Below, one piece after another: positions 10,067 to 18,576 of a stretch of 64,000 nucleotides of DNA (within the stretch, counting starts at the first letter, position 1; every line of letters begins with the position of its first letter). Origin of the DNA: Verrucomicrobiia bacterium (GTDB lineage Bacteria; Verrucomicrobiota; Verrucomicrobiia; Palsa-1439); contig DATLVI010000041.1 in the NCBI GenBank assembly GCA_035577545.1, positions 1 to 64,000 on the forward strand, read 5' to 3'. The position numbers and the translations under genes were made by a program. The notes under the pieces were generated by a model. The model was not told the origin of the DNA and ran no database searches. It worked only from the letters and a program-made list of their open reading frames with translations.

Positions 10067-10699
10067 TTATCGGTCGCCACCACCGGGATTCTCAGCTGCC
10101 GCTTCCCAAAACTGGAGAAACTCCCGCGCTTGTTCAGAATTGTGCAGGCTGGCGAACTTCGCCACCTGACGGCCCACGGCCTTCAATCGCCTCTCAATCG
10201 CCTCGTCTTTGCACTTGCCCTCGTCGTCAAAGACCTCGTCCGCGTTCGCGACCGCTGCCTGCTCGGGCACCACCCACGCGTGCAACGCACGCCCGACACT
10301 GCGCAACGCGCTCAGGGCGCCGAACGCACCCAGGTTGCCGCCCGAAACGCCGACCAGCCCGATCATCTTCCCTTCGAATTCGTCGAAGCCCATCAAGTCG
10401 AGCGCGTTCTTCAGTACACCACTGTAGCCTCCGTGATACTCCGGAGTACCAAGGAGGATCCCCTGAGCGTGTTTCACTTCGTCGCGCAAGCGCGTCACAT
10501 CCTTTGGCAGGTTGTCACCATGGTCGCCGCCATCACAGAAGACGAGTTGATAATCGCGCAGGTCGATCAACTGCACCTCCGCGCCCGCTTCTTCCGCGCC
10601 GCCCAACGCCACCTTCAGCGCCATGCGTGTGTAGCTTTCTCTGCGCAAACTGCCACAGATTCCCGCGACACGAACCTTGCTTGTTACTTTGGCTGCCAT
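10067..10699 (-). CDS. NAD(P)H-dependent FMN reductase
   Basis: The 210-residue flavodoxin-fold protein belongs to the NADPH-dependent FMN reductase family (SsuE/ChrR/ArsH-like). Characteristic motifs are GSLRRESYTRMAL near the N-terminus (FMN phosphate loop), GTPEYHGGYSGVLKNALD in the middle and GVSGGNLGAFGAL. These enzymes reduce flavins or quinones and may protect against oxidative stress; the physiological acceptor cannot be deduced. The ATG is preceded by AGGAAGG. It follows the htrA gene by 16 nt on the same strand, so both may be cotranscribed as an envelope/oxidative stress unit. Confidence 0.9.
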   Translation of the reverse strand: MAAKVTSKVRVAGICGSLRRESYTRMALKVALGGAEEAGAEVQLIDLRDYQLVFCDGGDHGDNLPKDVTRLRDEVKHAQGILLGTPEYHGGYSGVLKNALDLMGFDEFEGKMIGLVGVSGGNLGAFGALSALRSVGRALHAWVVPEQAAVANADEVFDDEGKCKDEAIERRLKAVGRQVAKFASLHNSEQAREFLQFWEAAAENPGGGDR

Positions 10700-10715
10700 T
10701 GCGCGCCTTCCTTTG

Positions 10716-12083
10716 TTACCGCGATTTCAGCGAGACGTTTGCCGTTTGCTGCAAAAGGATGCCGCCGCGACGTTCGACAATCACTACCGCCATGCTCACC
10801 ATGTCCCCCGCTTTCACGTCCTCCAGTTGTTCGGCCACCCGATCCATCGATGCAACTCCCTCGCCGGCGACCTGTGTGATCACAATCCCACGGTGGAACT
10901 GCGCCGCCGCGGCGGGACTACCCGGCTGCACATCGGCTACGAGCAAGCCTTGAGTAAAGGGCATGCCCAGTCCCTGCGCCAGTTCGCGCGTGAGTGCCTG
11001 GACTTGCACGCCAAATTTCTTGAGCATTAAATCTCTCGCCGACAATACCGGGAGTGCCGTCAACTTTATGGTGAACGATTTCGCCGTCCCTTCCCGCTCG
11101 ATATCGAATCTTACCACGTCACCGGCCTTCTTATGAATCAGCGAGCGCTGGAGGGGCAATACCTCCGTGACTTCCTTCCCATCGCAGGCCACCACCTTGT
11201 CCTTCGCTTGTACACCCGCTTGCGCCGCGGGACTGTTGGTCTGCACATCCGTCACCACGATCCTGCCGTCCTCCCGGCCAAACCGCGCCCCAAGCCAGAG
11301 CCGCGAACGTTTCTCGGGCGTAAACCACATCGCCAGAAGATGCGCAACGCGCCGCGCCGGTATGGCAAAGCCGATTCCCTGGGCTTGCGAGAGGATTGCC
11401 ATGTTGATACCGACGAGTTGTCCACGCGCGTTGATGAGCGGTCCGCCCGAATTGCCGGGATTGATCGCGGCGTCGGTCTGCAATACGTCTTCAAACTGGG
11501 GGTTCTCGGGCGGCCAACTGCGATCTTTCGCGCTGATTACGCCCCTGGTTACCGTGTGGTCAAACCCGAATGGATTACCGATGGCCACTACCGTCTCGCC
11601 CAGCATCGTCTGGCTCTCGCCGGCGATCTCGACTGCCGTCAGCGCTCTCTTAGGTTGGATCCGCAGCAGCGCCAGGTCGTTCTTGTCGTCACCACTTACG
11701 TATTGGGCGTCGTAACGCGATCCATCCGCGAGGATCACGTTGATTTTCGTCGCGCGTTGCACGACATGCCAGTTGGTAATGATCCAACCGTCTTCGTCCA
11801 CGATCACACCCGAACCAAGGCTCTGGACGCCCTGGACCTGCGGGCGGCGCGGTTGCCGAAAGAATTGTTGAAACAGTTCTTCGAAGGGATCGTTGAATTC
11901 CCGCTCGACGAGCCGCTCCGTGCTGATATTGACCACTGCTGGCAGCACCTTTTGCACCGCAAGAACCACCGGGTCGCGCACCGCTTCGAACGCCGTCTCA
12001 TCAACCGGCGGCGCCGCATGCGCGCCGAGAACTGAAAACAGGCAGATCGCCAGCCATATAAAAAATCCAGTTCGCATTTTCAT
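10716..12083 (-). CDS. HtrA/DegP-like periplasmic serine protease with two PDZ domains
   Basis: HtrA proteases degrade or refold damaged periplasmic proteins. From the chosen ATG the 455-residue protein starts with a clear signal peptide (MKMRTGFFIWLAICLFSVLG, cleavage near AHA-AP). The trypsin-like domain has the complete triad: H106 (NWHVV), D136 (NDLALL) and S212 (GNSGGP). Two PDZ-like regions follow, around 265-345 and 355-445. Q/R-linkers around FFRQPRRPQ match the LA-loop region of the family. The frame extends 18 codons upstream, but that extension would disrupt the signal peptide. A promoter at 12092-12121 places the transcription start almost at this ATG. Confidence 0.92.
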   Translation of the reverse strand: MKMRTGFFIWLAICLFSVLGAHAAPPVDETAFEAVRDPVVLAVQKVLPAVVNISTERLVEREFNDPFEELFQQFFRQPRRPQVQGVQSLGSGVIVDEDGWIITNWHVVQRATKINVILADGSRYDAQYVSGDDKNDLALLRIQPKRALTAVEIAGESQTMLGETVVAIGNPFGFDHTVTRGVISAKDRSWPPENPQFEDVLQTDAAINPGNSGGPLINARGQLVGINMAILSQAQGIGFAIPARRVAHLLAMWFTPEKRSRLWLGARFGREDGRIVVTDVQTNSPAAQAGVQAKDKVVACDGKEVTEVLPLQRSLIHKKAGDVVRFDIEREGTAKSFTIKLTALPVLSARDLMLKKFGVQVQALTRELAQGLGMPFTQGLLVADVQPGSPAAAAQFHRGIVITQVAGEGVASMDRVAEQLEDVKAGDMVSMAVVIVERRGGILLQQTANVSLKSR

Positions 12084-12091
12084 CACGCCGC

Positions 12092-12121
12092 AGTATATTG
12101 CACTATTATCCGGTGAGGCAA
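12092..12121 (-). promoter_or_regulatory. Predicted sigma70-like promoter of htrA (near-leaderless)
   Basis: On the minus strand TTGCCT (12121-12116) and TATACT (12097-12092) are separated by 18 nt. Only 8 nt lie between the -10 box and the ATG at 12083, so transcription would begin at or just before the start codon, and no Shine-Dalgarno is present. Prediction by eye from consensus only. Confidence 0.5.
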
Positions 12122-12124
12122 GCG

Positions 12125-13609
12125 ATGGCATTGACACGCTACGGTGAGTTGCGCAACCGATTAATGCGCCAAAATTTTCCGAACGTCTTCGCGCCCGCCG
12201 TCCTGCGTGATGCCGACAGCAACTACGTCCCGATCCCCATCAGCGAACGGCTGGTGCAGTGCATCTGGTACGATCAGCGGCTGAAACTCGATGCGCTGCG
12301 GACAACCGACGGCCGGCCGGTGCGCATTGTTTTCCAGGGCTGGTGGAACCTCGAAGCCGGCCCCGACTTTCGTCATGCGACGGTCCAGATTGGCGACGAA
12401 CCCGAGCGCACCGGCGATATTGAATTGCATCTGCGCGCCGAGGATTGGAACCATCACGGGCATGAACACGATGCGCATTTCAATGACGTGATCCTCCACG
12501 TTGTCCTCTGGGAAGCCGGCAGCCAGCACGTCCCGCGGACGCGTGCCGGCCAGATCATCCCGCAGATTGTCATCCAACATCAGTTGGACACCGCGCTGGA
12601 GCAACTCTACGACGAGATCGACCTCGATTCCTATCCGCACAACGCCGGTAATCATCACGGCCGGTGCGCGCAAGTGCTCCGTGCGTTGCCCATCGGTTCG
12701 CTCGCCGCGATGCTCGATGCCGCGGGAGATGAACGGTTCGCCGCCAAGATGCGGCGCTTCACGCGCTGGATTCATCGCGTCGGCCCCGAACAGGCTTTCT
12801 ATGAAGGCTGGATGGAAGCGCTCGGCTACAAGGCGAACAAGGTGGCATTCCGCACCCTGGCGCAACGTGCGCCGCTGGCGGAGTTGAACGGCCAGCGCTC
12901 GCAACTCGCCCCGGTTCTCTTTGGCCTCGCCAACTTCCTCCCAACCGGCGTGCCGCAGTCGCGTGATTCGGCGGGGGCGCGGTATGTGAGGCGACTCTGG
13001 AACGCGTGGTGGAAAGTTCGCCCCGATTTCGAGGAGCGAATTCTCCCCGTCGAAATCTGGCGATTCAGCGGCGCGCGGCCGGCAAACCATCCGCACCGAC
13101 GCCTCGGCGCGGCGGTTGCCCTGCTGAAGAAGCATCCGCGCTTCATGGAGAAAGTTATCGGCGCGATCCAAAGCGGTGGCGATCCGTCGCGGTTGTTTTC
13201 AGAAATCCGCGACGATTATTGGAGCCATCACTTCACGTTGGGCAGCAAGACCCAGTCACGGGCAAGTGAATTGATCGGTGAGAGCCGCGCGCGGGAGATC
13301 ATCGCCAACATCGTGCTGCCATTCGTAGCCGCCTACGCGGAGAATGACGGTGATCGCAAACTTTTTGAGACCGCGAGAGCACTTTATACGAGGCTGCCCG
13401 CCGCGCCGTCGAATAGCATCATCCGCCTCGCAAGCGGTCAGCTGTTCGAACAGCCTTCATCCGCCCGCCGTTACATCAAGACCACCCGCCAGCAGCAGGG
13501 CTTGATGCAAATCTTCCAGGATTTCTGTCTCAACGATAAATCCGCCTGCCGCCAATGCCAGTTCCCCGACCTCGTCCGCCACTGGGTCGCACCGCAACCT
13601 GGGCCGTAG
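12125..13609 (+). CDS. DUF2851 family protein
   Basis: The 494-residue protein matches the DUF2851 family. It has the diagnostic opening SERLVQCIWYDQRL, then LRTTDGRPVRIVFQGWWN and EAGPDFRHATVQIG, followed by GDIELHLRAEDWNHHGH. The C-terminus carries a cysteine cluster (C-x6-C-x2-C in the CLNDKSACRQCQFP segment). DUF2851 proteins are common in Bacteroidota and Verrucomicrobiota and have no established function; the conserved acidic/histidine residues near the N-terminus hint at metal-dependent nuclease-like chemistry, which is inference. I chose the ATG at 12125, preceded by GGTGAGG, over a TTG at 12098. The gene is divergent from htrA. Confidence 0.85.
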   Translation: MALTRYGELRNRLMRQNFPNVFAPAVLRDADSNYVPIPISERLVQCIWYDQRLKLDALRTTDGRPVRIVFQGWWNLEAGPDFRHATVQIGDEPERTGDIELHLRAEDWNHHGHEHDAHFNDVILHVVLWEAGSQHVPRTRAGQIIPQIVIQHQLDTALEQLYDEIDLDSYPHNAGNHHGRCAQVLRALPIGSLAAMLDAAGDERFAAKMRRFTRWIHRVGPEQAFYEGWMEALGYKANKVAFRTLAQRAPLAELNGQRSQLAPVLFGLANFLPTGVPQSRDSAGARYVRRLWNAWWKVRPDFEERILPVEIWRFSGARPANHPHRRLGAAVALLKKHPRFMEKVIGAIQSGGDPSRLFSEIRDDYWSHHFTLGSKTQSRASELIGESRAREIIANIVLPFVAAYAENDGDRKLFETARALYTRLPAAPSNSIIRLASGQLFEQPSSARRYIKTTRQQQGLMQIFQDFCLNDKSACRQCQFPDLVRHWVAPQPGP

Positions 13610-13617
13610 CCGCGGCC

Positions 13618-14454
13618 TCAACGTGGATGGCGTACGTGCCACCACAACCAGACTGCAACCACAGTCAGGGCAAGCGCAAGCAGCCAGATCGCGGCAGTCG
13701 TCACCGGGCCAACGTGTTTCGGTCGGATCTGTGCGATGGTCGATCGAACGACCTTGGCGGGTGGAAAGAGTTTGCGGTCGAGCGCCTCGGCGGCAGAAGC
13801 GACTTCGGCCGGCGACGCAAATTGCTTCTGGCCCTCCGCACTCAACATGCTCTCGACGAATTCACTGATGGATTTGCTTACGGGGGCGATGTCATTGGCC
13901 AGGGTGGCGATCATCACCGCGAGACTCAACACGTCCTCGCGGGGCGACTGGCTGGGTTGCATTTCGATGGGTTCGACGTTGATCAGCTTGACGGTACCGT
14001 CGGCATTCGTCAGCACGTTCTTGTCCTGCGGAGGTTGGTGGGGAATGAGGCGTTGCCAAAGGAAATCCAGCGCACGCGCCACTCCAATGATCGCCAACAA
14101 CAGGCGATGTTCGTCCACCCCGCCATCCCTGCGCAGGAACTGTGGCAGTGGTGGTCCGTCCATGTATTCCATCGCGCAGAAATAGATGCCCTCCGCCTGC
14201 CCGGCTTCGTATACGGTCACCAGGTGCGGGTGAACCAGTGCCGCGTCAGTGCGCGACTCCTCGAGAAAGTGGTTGGTCTTGCCGGGCATGGCAGCCAGCT
14301 CGGGCAAAAGGATGCGGATCGCGACCGTACGACTGGTTGATGTCTGGATCGCGCGATACACTTTCCCCCAGCGGCTGATGCCGATCTGATCCTGGACCTC
14401 GTACGCGCGAAGCGTCCGGCCGATGAGCGGATCTGCCGCGGGCGTTGGCTCCAT
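13618..14454 (-). CDS. Membrane-anchored Ser/Thr protein pseudokinase
   Basis: The 278-residue protein has a bacterial Hanks-type kinase fold: a G-loop (GISRWGKVY), an alpha-C glutamate (FLEESRT), the HPHLVTVYEAG strand and MEYMDG hinge, ending in one transmembrane helix (about 250-270). Key catalytic residues are missing. VAIK reads VAIR, the HRD loop reads HQP (IPHQPPQDKNVL, only the late Asn kept) and DFG reads NVE (VKLINVE). It is therefore probably catalytically inactive and acts as a scaffold. The start overlaps the FHA gene stop by ATGA, so the two are translationally coupled; a longer frame to 14625 runs into the FHA gene and is rejected. The kinase-like domain would lie in the cytoplasm. 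Confidence 0.82.
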   Translation of the reverse strand: MEPTPAADPLIGRTLRAYEVQDQIGISRWGKVYRAIQTSTSRTVAIRILLPELAAMPGKTNHFLEESRTDAALVHPHLVTVYEAGQAEGIYFCAMEYMDGPPLPQFLRRDGGVDEHRLLLAIIGVARALDFLWQRLIPHQPPQDKNVLTNADGTVKLINVEPIEMQPSQSPREDVLSLAVMIATLANDIAPVSKSISEFVESMLSAEGQKQFASPAEVASAAEALDRKLFPPAKVVRSTIAQIRPKHVGPVTTAAIWLLALALTVVAVWLWWHVRHPR

Positions 14455-15395
14455 CACAGCGCACCTCCCAAAATCGGGAGGGGAGCCAGCGGACGCAAGG
14501 ACGGCGGCGCAGCGGCAATGTCCTGCATTTGTTTGCGAAAATACGTGCGCACAACAAAACCGACGAATTCCCGTGGCGCACCGGGAAAACGGACGGTGAA
14601 TGACTTGGTTGAGAAATTCTCCCACTGCGGAATTGGCAACCAGATCGGTTCGCGCCAGATGACGCTCGATCCCGTGCCACCCAGGGCGGCGAACTGGACG
14701 CAGATCGCCACCGCGGCCGTGTTCAGTTCGCGCTCGCCAACCTGCGCTTTGGCTTGAATGGTGATGTTCACCGCGCCGCCACTTTCGCTACGATCCACGC
14801 GCGCGATCCGTATCATGCGGTTCCACACGGCTGGCTCGGCCACAGGTGGCGCCAACGCGACCGCTGCCGCCGGTGGGCGCGGCTCATTCGATGCCGGCGG
14901 ATTGGTGGCCATTGACCCGGCGGACGCAACCACTGACTGATCTGTATGCGTGACCAGGGCGGTTTCCAGCTTCACTTTCCTCGGCCGCTCCCCGGAGAAC
15001 ATCGAACTGAGCAATGCGACCTGGCCCCCGATCACCAGCAGGACAATGGCAATCGCGAGGGCCTGCAGCGGGTCCACGGCATGGCGCGGTTGTTTGTTGC
15101 CGGTGCCGTGGACAATTTCAAAGCGAATGCGCGCCCCACCGACCTCCAGTTCATCGCCAGAAGCCAGCCGGCTTTCCCGGACCGGCTTGCCGTTGATGCA
15201 TACGCCGCCGACGCTGTCGAGATCGTGGAGGTAGTAACCGTCCGTGTGGCGTTCGATGGCGGCGTGCCGCCCGCTCACGCCGGCTTCCACGAGTTGAACG
15301 TTGCAGGCGGCGTCGCGACCGATGACGAGCGACGGCAGTTCAACGACCACCGGTTCTCTCGGCGTGGCTCGATTTTGAAACACCAAACGGTACAT
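14454..15395 (-). CDS. FHA-domain membrane protein
   Basis: The 313-residue protein begins with a forkhead-associated domain (about residues 3-95), which binds phosphothreonine peptides: VIGRDAACNVQL, SGRHAAIE and a final INGKPV turn. The usual Asn of the NGT loop is replaced (SVGGVCING). A transmembrane helix follows (about 115-137), then a Pro/Ala-rich linker and a C-terminal beta-rich extracytoplasmic domain with aromatic strands (REPIWLPIPQWENF). It is coupled by ATGA to the pseudokinase downstream, so both probably form one membrane signalling complex. The start is the ATG at 15395. A TATCAT box 13 nt upstream of the ATG could be its -10. Confidence 0.85.
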   Translation of the reverse strand: MYRLVFQNRATPREPVVVELPSLVIGRDAACNVQLVEAGVSGRHAAIERHTDGYYLHDLDSVGGVCINGKPVRESRLASGDELEVGGARIRFEIVHGTGNKQPRHAVDPLQALAIAIVLLVIGGQVALLSSMFSGERPRKVKLETALVTHTDQSVVASAGSMATNPPASNEPRPPAAAVALAPPVAEPAVWNRMIRIARVDRSESGGAVNITIQAKAQVGERELNTAAVAICVQFAALGGTGSSVIWREPIWLPIPQWENFSTKSFTVRFPGAPREFVGFVVRTYFRKQMQDIAAAPPSLRPLAPLPILGGAL

Positions 15396-15499
15396 GACGT
15401 TGCCCCCGATGATACCACAGCCTGGCGGCGCGCCCACGGTTTTTCAACGAAGGTCTGCGGGCACCGGAAGTGCGCCGCTTCGCGCAAAGAACAAACACT

Positions 15500-16489
15500 T
15501 TACCGATCATATTGCACGAGAACATTGGCCAGCGTGATCAGCGCGCCGCCGATGAACAGGTTCCCCGTCACCGATTCGTTCGCGTAGGCAAACCCGCCAA
15601 GATGCGCCAGCAGCGCCGGCGCGAACAATGCGTAAAGACTCGCGAACACCGGCTCGGCGCAATAGATCAAACCCGCATGCGTCGGTTGCAGATGCGGTTG
15701 CCACACGTTCATCAGCGTGTAGGCCACCAGCGTGGAGGCTCCCAGCAGTATGAGCAACATGACGGACATACCGGGCGAAAGATAAACGCGCCACCAGGCA
15801 CTGTTTGCGGGCGCTTGCCAAATGGCCACTGGCAAAAGAATGACGGCCATCGACGCAAACATCGCCACCGTCGCGCGTACCTTGTCAGCGGATGCGAATT
15901 GACGATGATCGAGCCACAGGATGTCGCCTGTGAACAAAGCCGCGGCCAACAACGTCAGCCATTCACCGCGCCCGAGCCGCCAATCGTTCCACCGCAGACC
16001 GCACAGCACCCCCATGCCGATGATTACCAGGGCGCAACAAAGGAGCAGCAGCGATGATGGCCGGCGGCGCTGCCAGAGCACGACCCACAGCGGCAGCAGC
16101 AACACATAGAATTGTGTAAGGAATGCCGACGTGGACGCGAGCGTTTGGCTCAGCGCCGCCATTTGCAACAGTGTGCCGGTTCCCGCGAAGAACCCGAGCC
16201 CCACGCCAAGTTTCAGGTCAAGCCGTGTGAATCCCCGCATGCGCTGCCCGCAGATCAGCGCCAGCACGAGGGCCGCGACCGCAAAGCGCACCGTCGAGGT
16301 TTGCGCCGTGATGAACCACACGTTCGCACCAGGCAGCAAGTGCTCTTGCAGCAGGACGAGTCCTTTCATCAGCGGAAAACTCATCCCCCAGCAGACCGTC
16401 GCCAGCAAGAGCATCCATACGGCCCGTAATCGTTTGCGCTCCTCCACGTGCAGAAGGCTAGCGGAAATAGGCTCGGCGCGGCAACTCAT
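15500..16489 (-). CDS. EamA/DMT-superfamily transporter
   Basis: The 329-residue protein has about ten transmembrane helices arranged as two EamA halves. The first starts at AVWMLLLATVCWGMSFPLMK (about 22-45) and the second at GEWLTLLAAALFTGDILW. The ends show the typical EamA motifs AGLIYCAEPVFASLYALF and GGALITLANVLV. EamA carriers export or import small metabolites such as amino acids or nucleotide precursors; no substrate can be assigned. The ATG has AGGAG eight nt upstream. It is divergent from glgA with a 72-nt gap. Confidence 0.9.
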   Translation of the reverse strand: MSCRAEPISASLLHVEERKRLRAVWMLLLATVCWGMSFPLMKGLVLLQEHLLPGANVWFITAQTSTVRFAVAALVLALICGQRMRGFTRLDLKLGVGLGFFAGTGTLLQMAALSQTLASTSAFLTQFYVLLLPLWVVLWQRRRPSSLLLLCCALVIIGMGVLCGLRWNDWRLGRGEWLTLLAAALFTGDILWLDHRQFASADKVRATVAMFASMAVILLPVAIWQAPANSAWWRVYLSPGMSVMLLILLGASTLVAYTLMNVWQPHLQPTHAGLIYCAEPVFASLYALFAPALLAHLGGFAYANESVTGNLFIGGALITLANVLVQYDR

Positions 16490-16522
16490 TCATCGTCTCC
16501 TCGAGCCGGACCAGCCGAATGC

Positions 16523-16551
16523 TTGCGGGCTCTTGCATGCCCTGTTACACT
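16523..16551 (+). promoter_or_regulatory. Predicted promoter of glgA (near-leaderless)
   Basis: TTGCGG (16523-16528) and TACACT (16546-16551) are spaced by 17 nt. The ATG at 16562 begins 10 nt after the -10 box, so the transcript would have almost no leader. No Shine-Dalgarno is seen. Consensus match by eye only. Confidence 0.45.
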
Positions 16552-16561
16552 TTCGCCCCGC

Positions 16562-18127
16562 ATGCCCCCTGTAACCAAAGCCAGAACGCCAGTGTCGCGC
16601 CGAGAACCCGCGGGGCGGAATCCGCGCCCAACGAACGGTGAGCACGACGAGGGATTGAAGATCCTCTTCGTCTCGTCGGAGTGCGTGCCGTTTGCGAAAG
16701 TCGGCGGCCTCGCCGATGTGGTCGGCGGCTTGTCGAAGGCGTTGCGAGATCTGGGCCACGATGTGCGCATCGTCCTCCCGCTCTATTCGCTCATCGACCG
16801 CGCTCAGTTCGGCATCAAGTTCGTCGGCCCCGCCTGTGTTCACATGGGCGCCAGCGTGGAGCATTGGATCGGATTGTACACAGCGCTCTTGGACGGGGAA
16901 GTCCCGGTGTGGTTCGTCGAATTCGACGCCTACTTCGGGCGGCCGGGCATTTACGACGGGCCGACGGGCCATTATATGGACAACGCGTTTCGCTACGCGC
17001 TGTTGTCGAAGGCGGCCCTGCAGATTTGCAAGGATCAGAATTTCATCCCGCACATCATCCATGCTCATGACTGGCCGACCGCGACCGCGCCGGTGTTTCT
17101 GAAAACATGGGACCGGGTCCTCTCGCCGCTGTCGAACACCGCCAGCGTGCTGACGATCCACAATATCGGCTACCAGGGCGTCTACAATGCGAACGTCATG
17201 CCGTATCTCGGTCTCGGCGCGGAACATTTCACACCCGATAAATTTGAGGACCACGGCAAGGCCAACCTCCTCAAAGCGGGCGTCGCATTCGCGGATGCGC
17301 TGACGACCGTCTCGCCGACACACGCCAAGGAAATCGTCGAGCCGGTGGGCGGCATGGGGCTCGCGATGTTCCTGAACAATCGCCGCGACGATCTCTTCGG
17401 CATCCTCAACGGCGTGGATTATTCGCAGTGGAATCCTGCGACCGACAAATACATTTCCGCACACTTCACGGCGAAAGACCTCCGCGGCAAGGCGGTCTGC
17501 AAAGCCGCGCTCCAAAATCATTTTCACCTTGAAGAACGCGCCGATGTCCCGCTGTTCGGTATCGTCAGCCGCTTCGTCCATCAGAAAGGATTCACTCTCC
17601 TGCGGGAGGCGCTGCCCGCTGCCCTCGACAACATGGTCATGCAGTGCGTCGTCCTCGGCAACGGCGATATGGATACCGAAAACTTCTTTCGCTATCTGGC
17701 CGGCGCGTACCCCGGTCGCGTCGGCGCGCACATTGGGTTCTCCCCCGAACTCAGCCATCTCATCGAGGCGGGCTGTGATTTCTTCCTCATGCCCTCGTTG
17801 TACGAACCTTGCGGTCTCAACCAAATCTACTCCCTCAAGTACGGCACCCTCCCCGTCGTCCGCGCCACGGGTGGCCTCGACGACACCGTCCAGAATTATG
17901 ACGAAGCGACCGGCAACGGTACGGGCTTCAAATTCTGGGAGCCCGCCGGCCGCGCGCTCTACTACTGCATCGGCTGGGCCGTCGCTACCTGGTTCGACCG
18001 CCCCCAACACATCCTCCAACTGCGCCAACAAGCCATGGCGCAGAACTTCGATTGGGCAGTCTCGGCGCAGCATTACGTTGAAGTGTATCAACACGCCCTC
18101 CGGAAGAAACTGGCCACGCCAGCGTAA
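16562..18127 (+). CDS. glgA: Glycogen (starch) synthase, GT5 family
   Basis: GlgA elongates alpha-1,4-glucan from ADP-glucose in the cytoplasm. The 521-residue protein has the GT5 N-terminal motif KILFVSSECVPFAKVGGLADVVGG, which binds ADP-glucose through KVGGLADV. It also has the HAHDWPTA motif, the HNIGYQG loop, the central VSPTHAKEI segment, and the C-terminal glycosyltransferase motif PSLYEPCGLNQ followed by YGTLPVVRATGGLDDTV. The core usually begins near KILFVSSE, so the basic, proline-rich first 31 residues are an extension, or translation begins at an in-frame TTG at 16655. No other glycogen genes are next to it. Confidence 0.94.
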   Translation: MPPVTKARTPVSRREPAGRNPRPTNGEHDEGLKILFVSSECVPFAKVGGLADVVGGLSKALRDLGHDVRIVLPLYSLIDRAQFGIKFVGPACVHMGASVEHWIGLYTALLDGEVPVWFVEFDAYFGRPGIYDGPTGHYMDNAFRYALLSKAALQICKDQNFIPHIIHAHDWPTATAPVFLKTWDRVLSPLSNTASVLTIHNIGYQGVYNANVMPYLGLGAEHFTPDKFEDHGKANLLKAGVAFADALTTVSPTHAKEIVEPVGGMGLAMFLNNRRDDLFGILNGVDYSQWNPATDKYISAHFTAKDLRGKAVCKAALQNHFHLEERADVPLFGIVSRFVHQKGFTLLREALPAALDNMVMQCVVLGNGDMDTENFFRYLAGAYPGRVGAHIGFSPELSHLIEAGCDFFLMPSLYEPCGLNQIYSLKYGTLPVVRATGGLDDTVQNYDEATGNGTGFKFWEPAGRALYYCIGWAVATWFDRPQHILQLRQQAMAQNFDWAVSAQHYVEVYQHALRKKLATPA

Positions 18128-18230
18128 GCGGGATGTTCCAGTCTGCGGTGCCTCGATCAGCCGATATCGCTTCATATTTTGAGCCCAAAATGCCGCTTGC
18201 CCGCCGATTTTACCGTCCAAAAAGCCCTCC

Positions 18231-18268
18231 CGGTGGGTTCGTTTTCCAAAACGAACCCACCGTTTTTT
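18231..18268 (+). terminator. Possible rho-independent terminator of glgA made by a palindromic repeat
   Basis: Arms of 15 bp (18231-18245 and 18248-18262) are perfectly complementary around a two-base centre and are followed by six T residues (18263-18268). It lies about 100 nt after the glgA stop. The same palindrome occurs without the T-run at 55126-55151, so it is primarily a repeat element that may also act as a terminator here. Confidence 0.5.
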
Positions 18269-18370
18269 GCTTGTCTTAATATGTGCAACTGCCTGTGGCC
18301 CAGCTAGATAAATGCAATTTCGCGGGCTGAATTCGGTGGGTTCGTTTCGCAGAAACACGTATATGGCCCC
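18231..18370 (-). repeat. Dispersed two-part palindromic repeat, copy 1
   Basis: Read on the minus strand it begins GGGGCCATATA, then GTTTCTGCGAAACGAACCCA (hairpin GTTTC-TGC-GAAAC), an about 80-nt less conserved middle, then a palindrome with arms TGGGTTCGTTTT/AAAACGAACCCA. The same order and orientation of parts recur at 55015-55151 on the plus strand. One frame reads FLRNEP, a signature of widespread intergenic repeats in this phylum. It is most likely a non-coding mobile or REP-like element. Confidence 0.75.
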
Positions 18371-18536
18371 TTGTCCGGTCTTGGTAGCGTCCTCGCGAAG
18401 CAGACTCGCGCCATCTTGTCGCACCGAAACGATTCGCCAGGTTTTCAAAATAGCGGGCCTACCATACTCAATCCCCAACATCGTGTCCAGCAAAAATTAT
18501 CGGTTTACGATACTCGAATACCCAACCTCCCCGCGC

Positions 18537-18565
18537 TTGCGTAGCCATACTCCAGCCGGTATAGT
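18537..18565 (+). promoter_or_regulatory. Predicted promoter of leuS (near-leaderless)
   Basis: TTGCGT (18537-18542) and TATAGT (18560-18565) are 17 nt apart. The leuS ATG at 18577 is 11 nt after the -10 box. No Shine-Dalgarno is visible, so the mRNA would begin within a few nucleotides of the start codon. Prediction by eye. Confidence 0.5.
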
Positions 18566-18576
18566 CTCCTCGCTTT

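Larger units (their letters stand above)
18128..18576. other. 449-nt intergenic region between glgA and leuS
   Basis: It contains a perfect 15-bp palindrome followed by a T-run (18231-18268), one copy of a dispersed palindromic repeat (18231-18370) and the leuS promoter (18537-18565). I see no convincing gene in the rest. Open frames crossing it on either strand are produced by the repeat or by read-through from leuS and glgA shadows. Confidence 0.7.

Noticed and set aside
16490-18493. 667-codon minus-strand open frame opposite glgA
   Set aside because: It is the shadow of glgA and the repeat; no recognisable domain and glgA is unambiguous.
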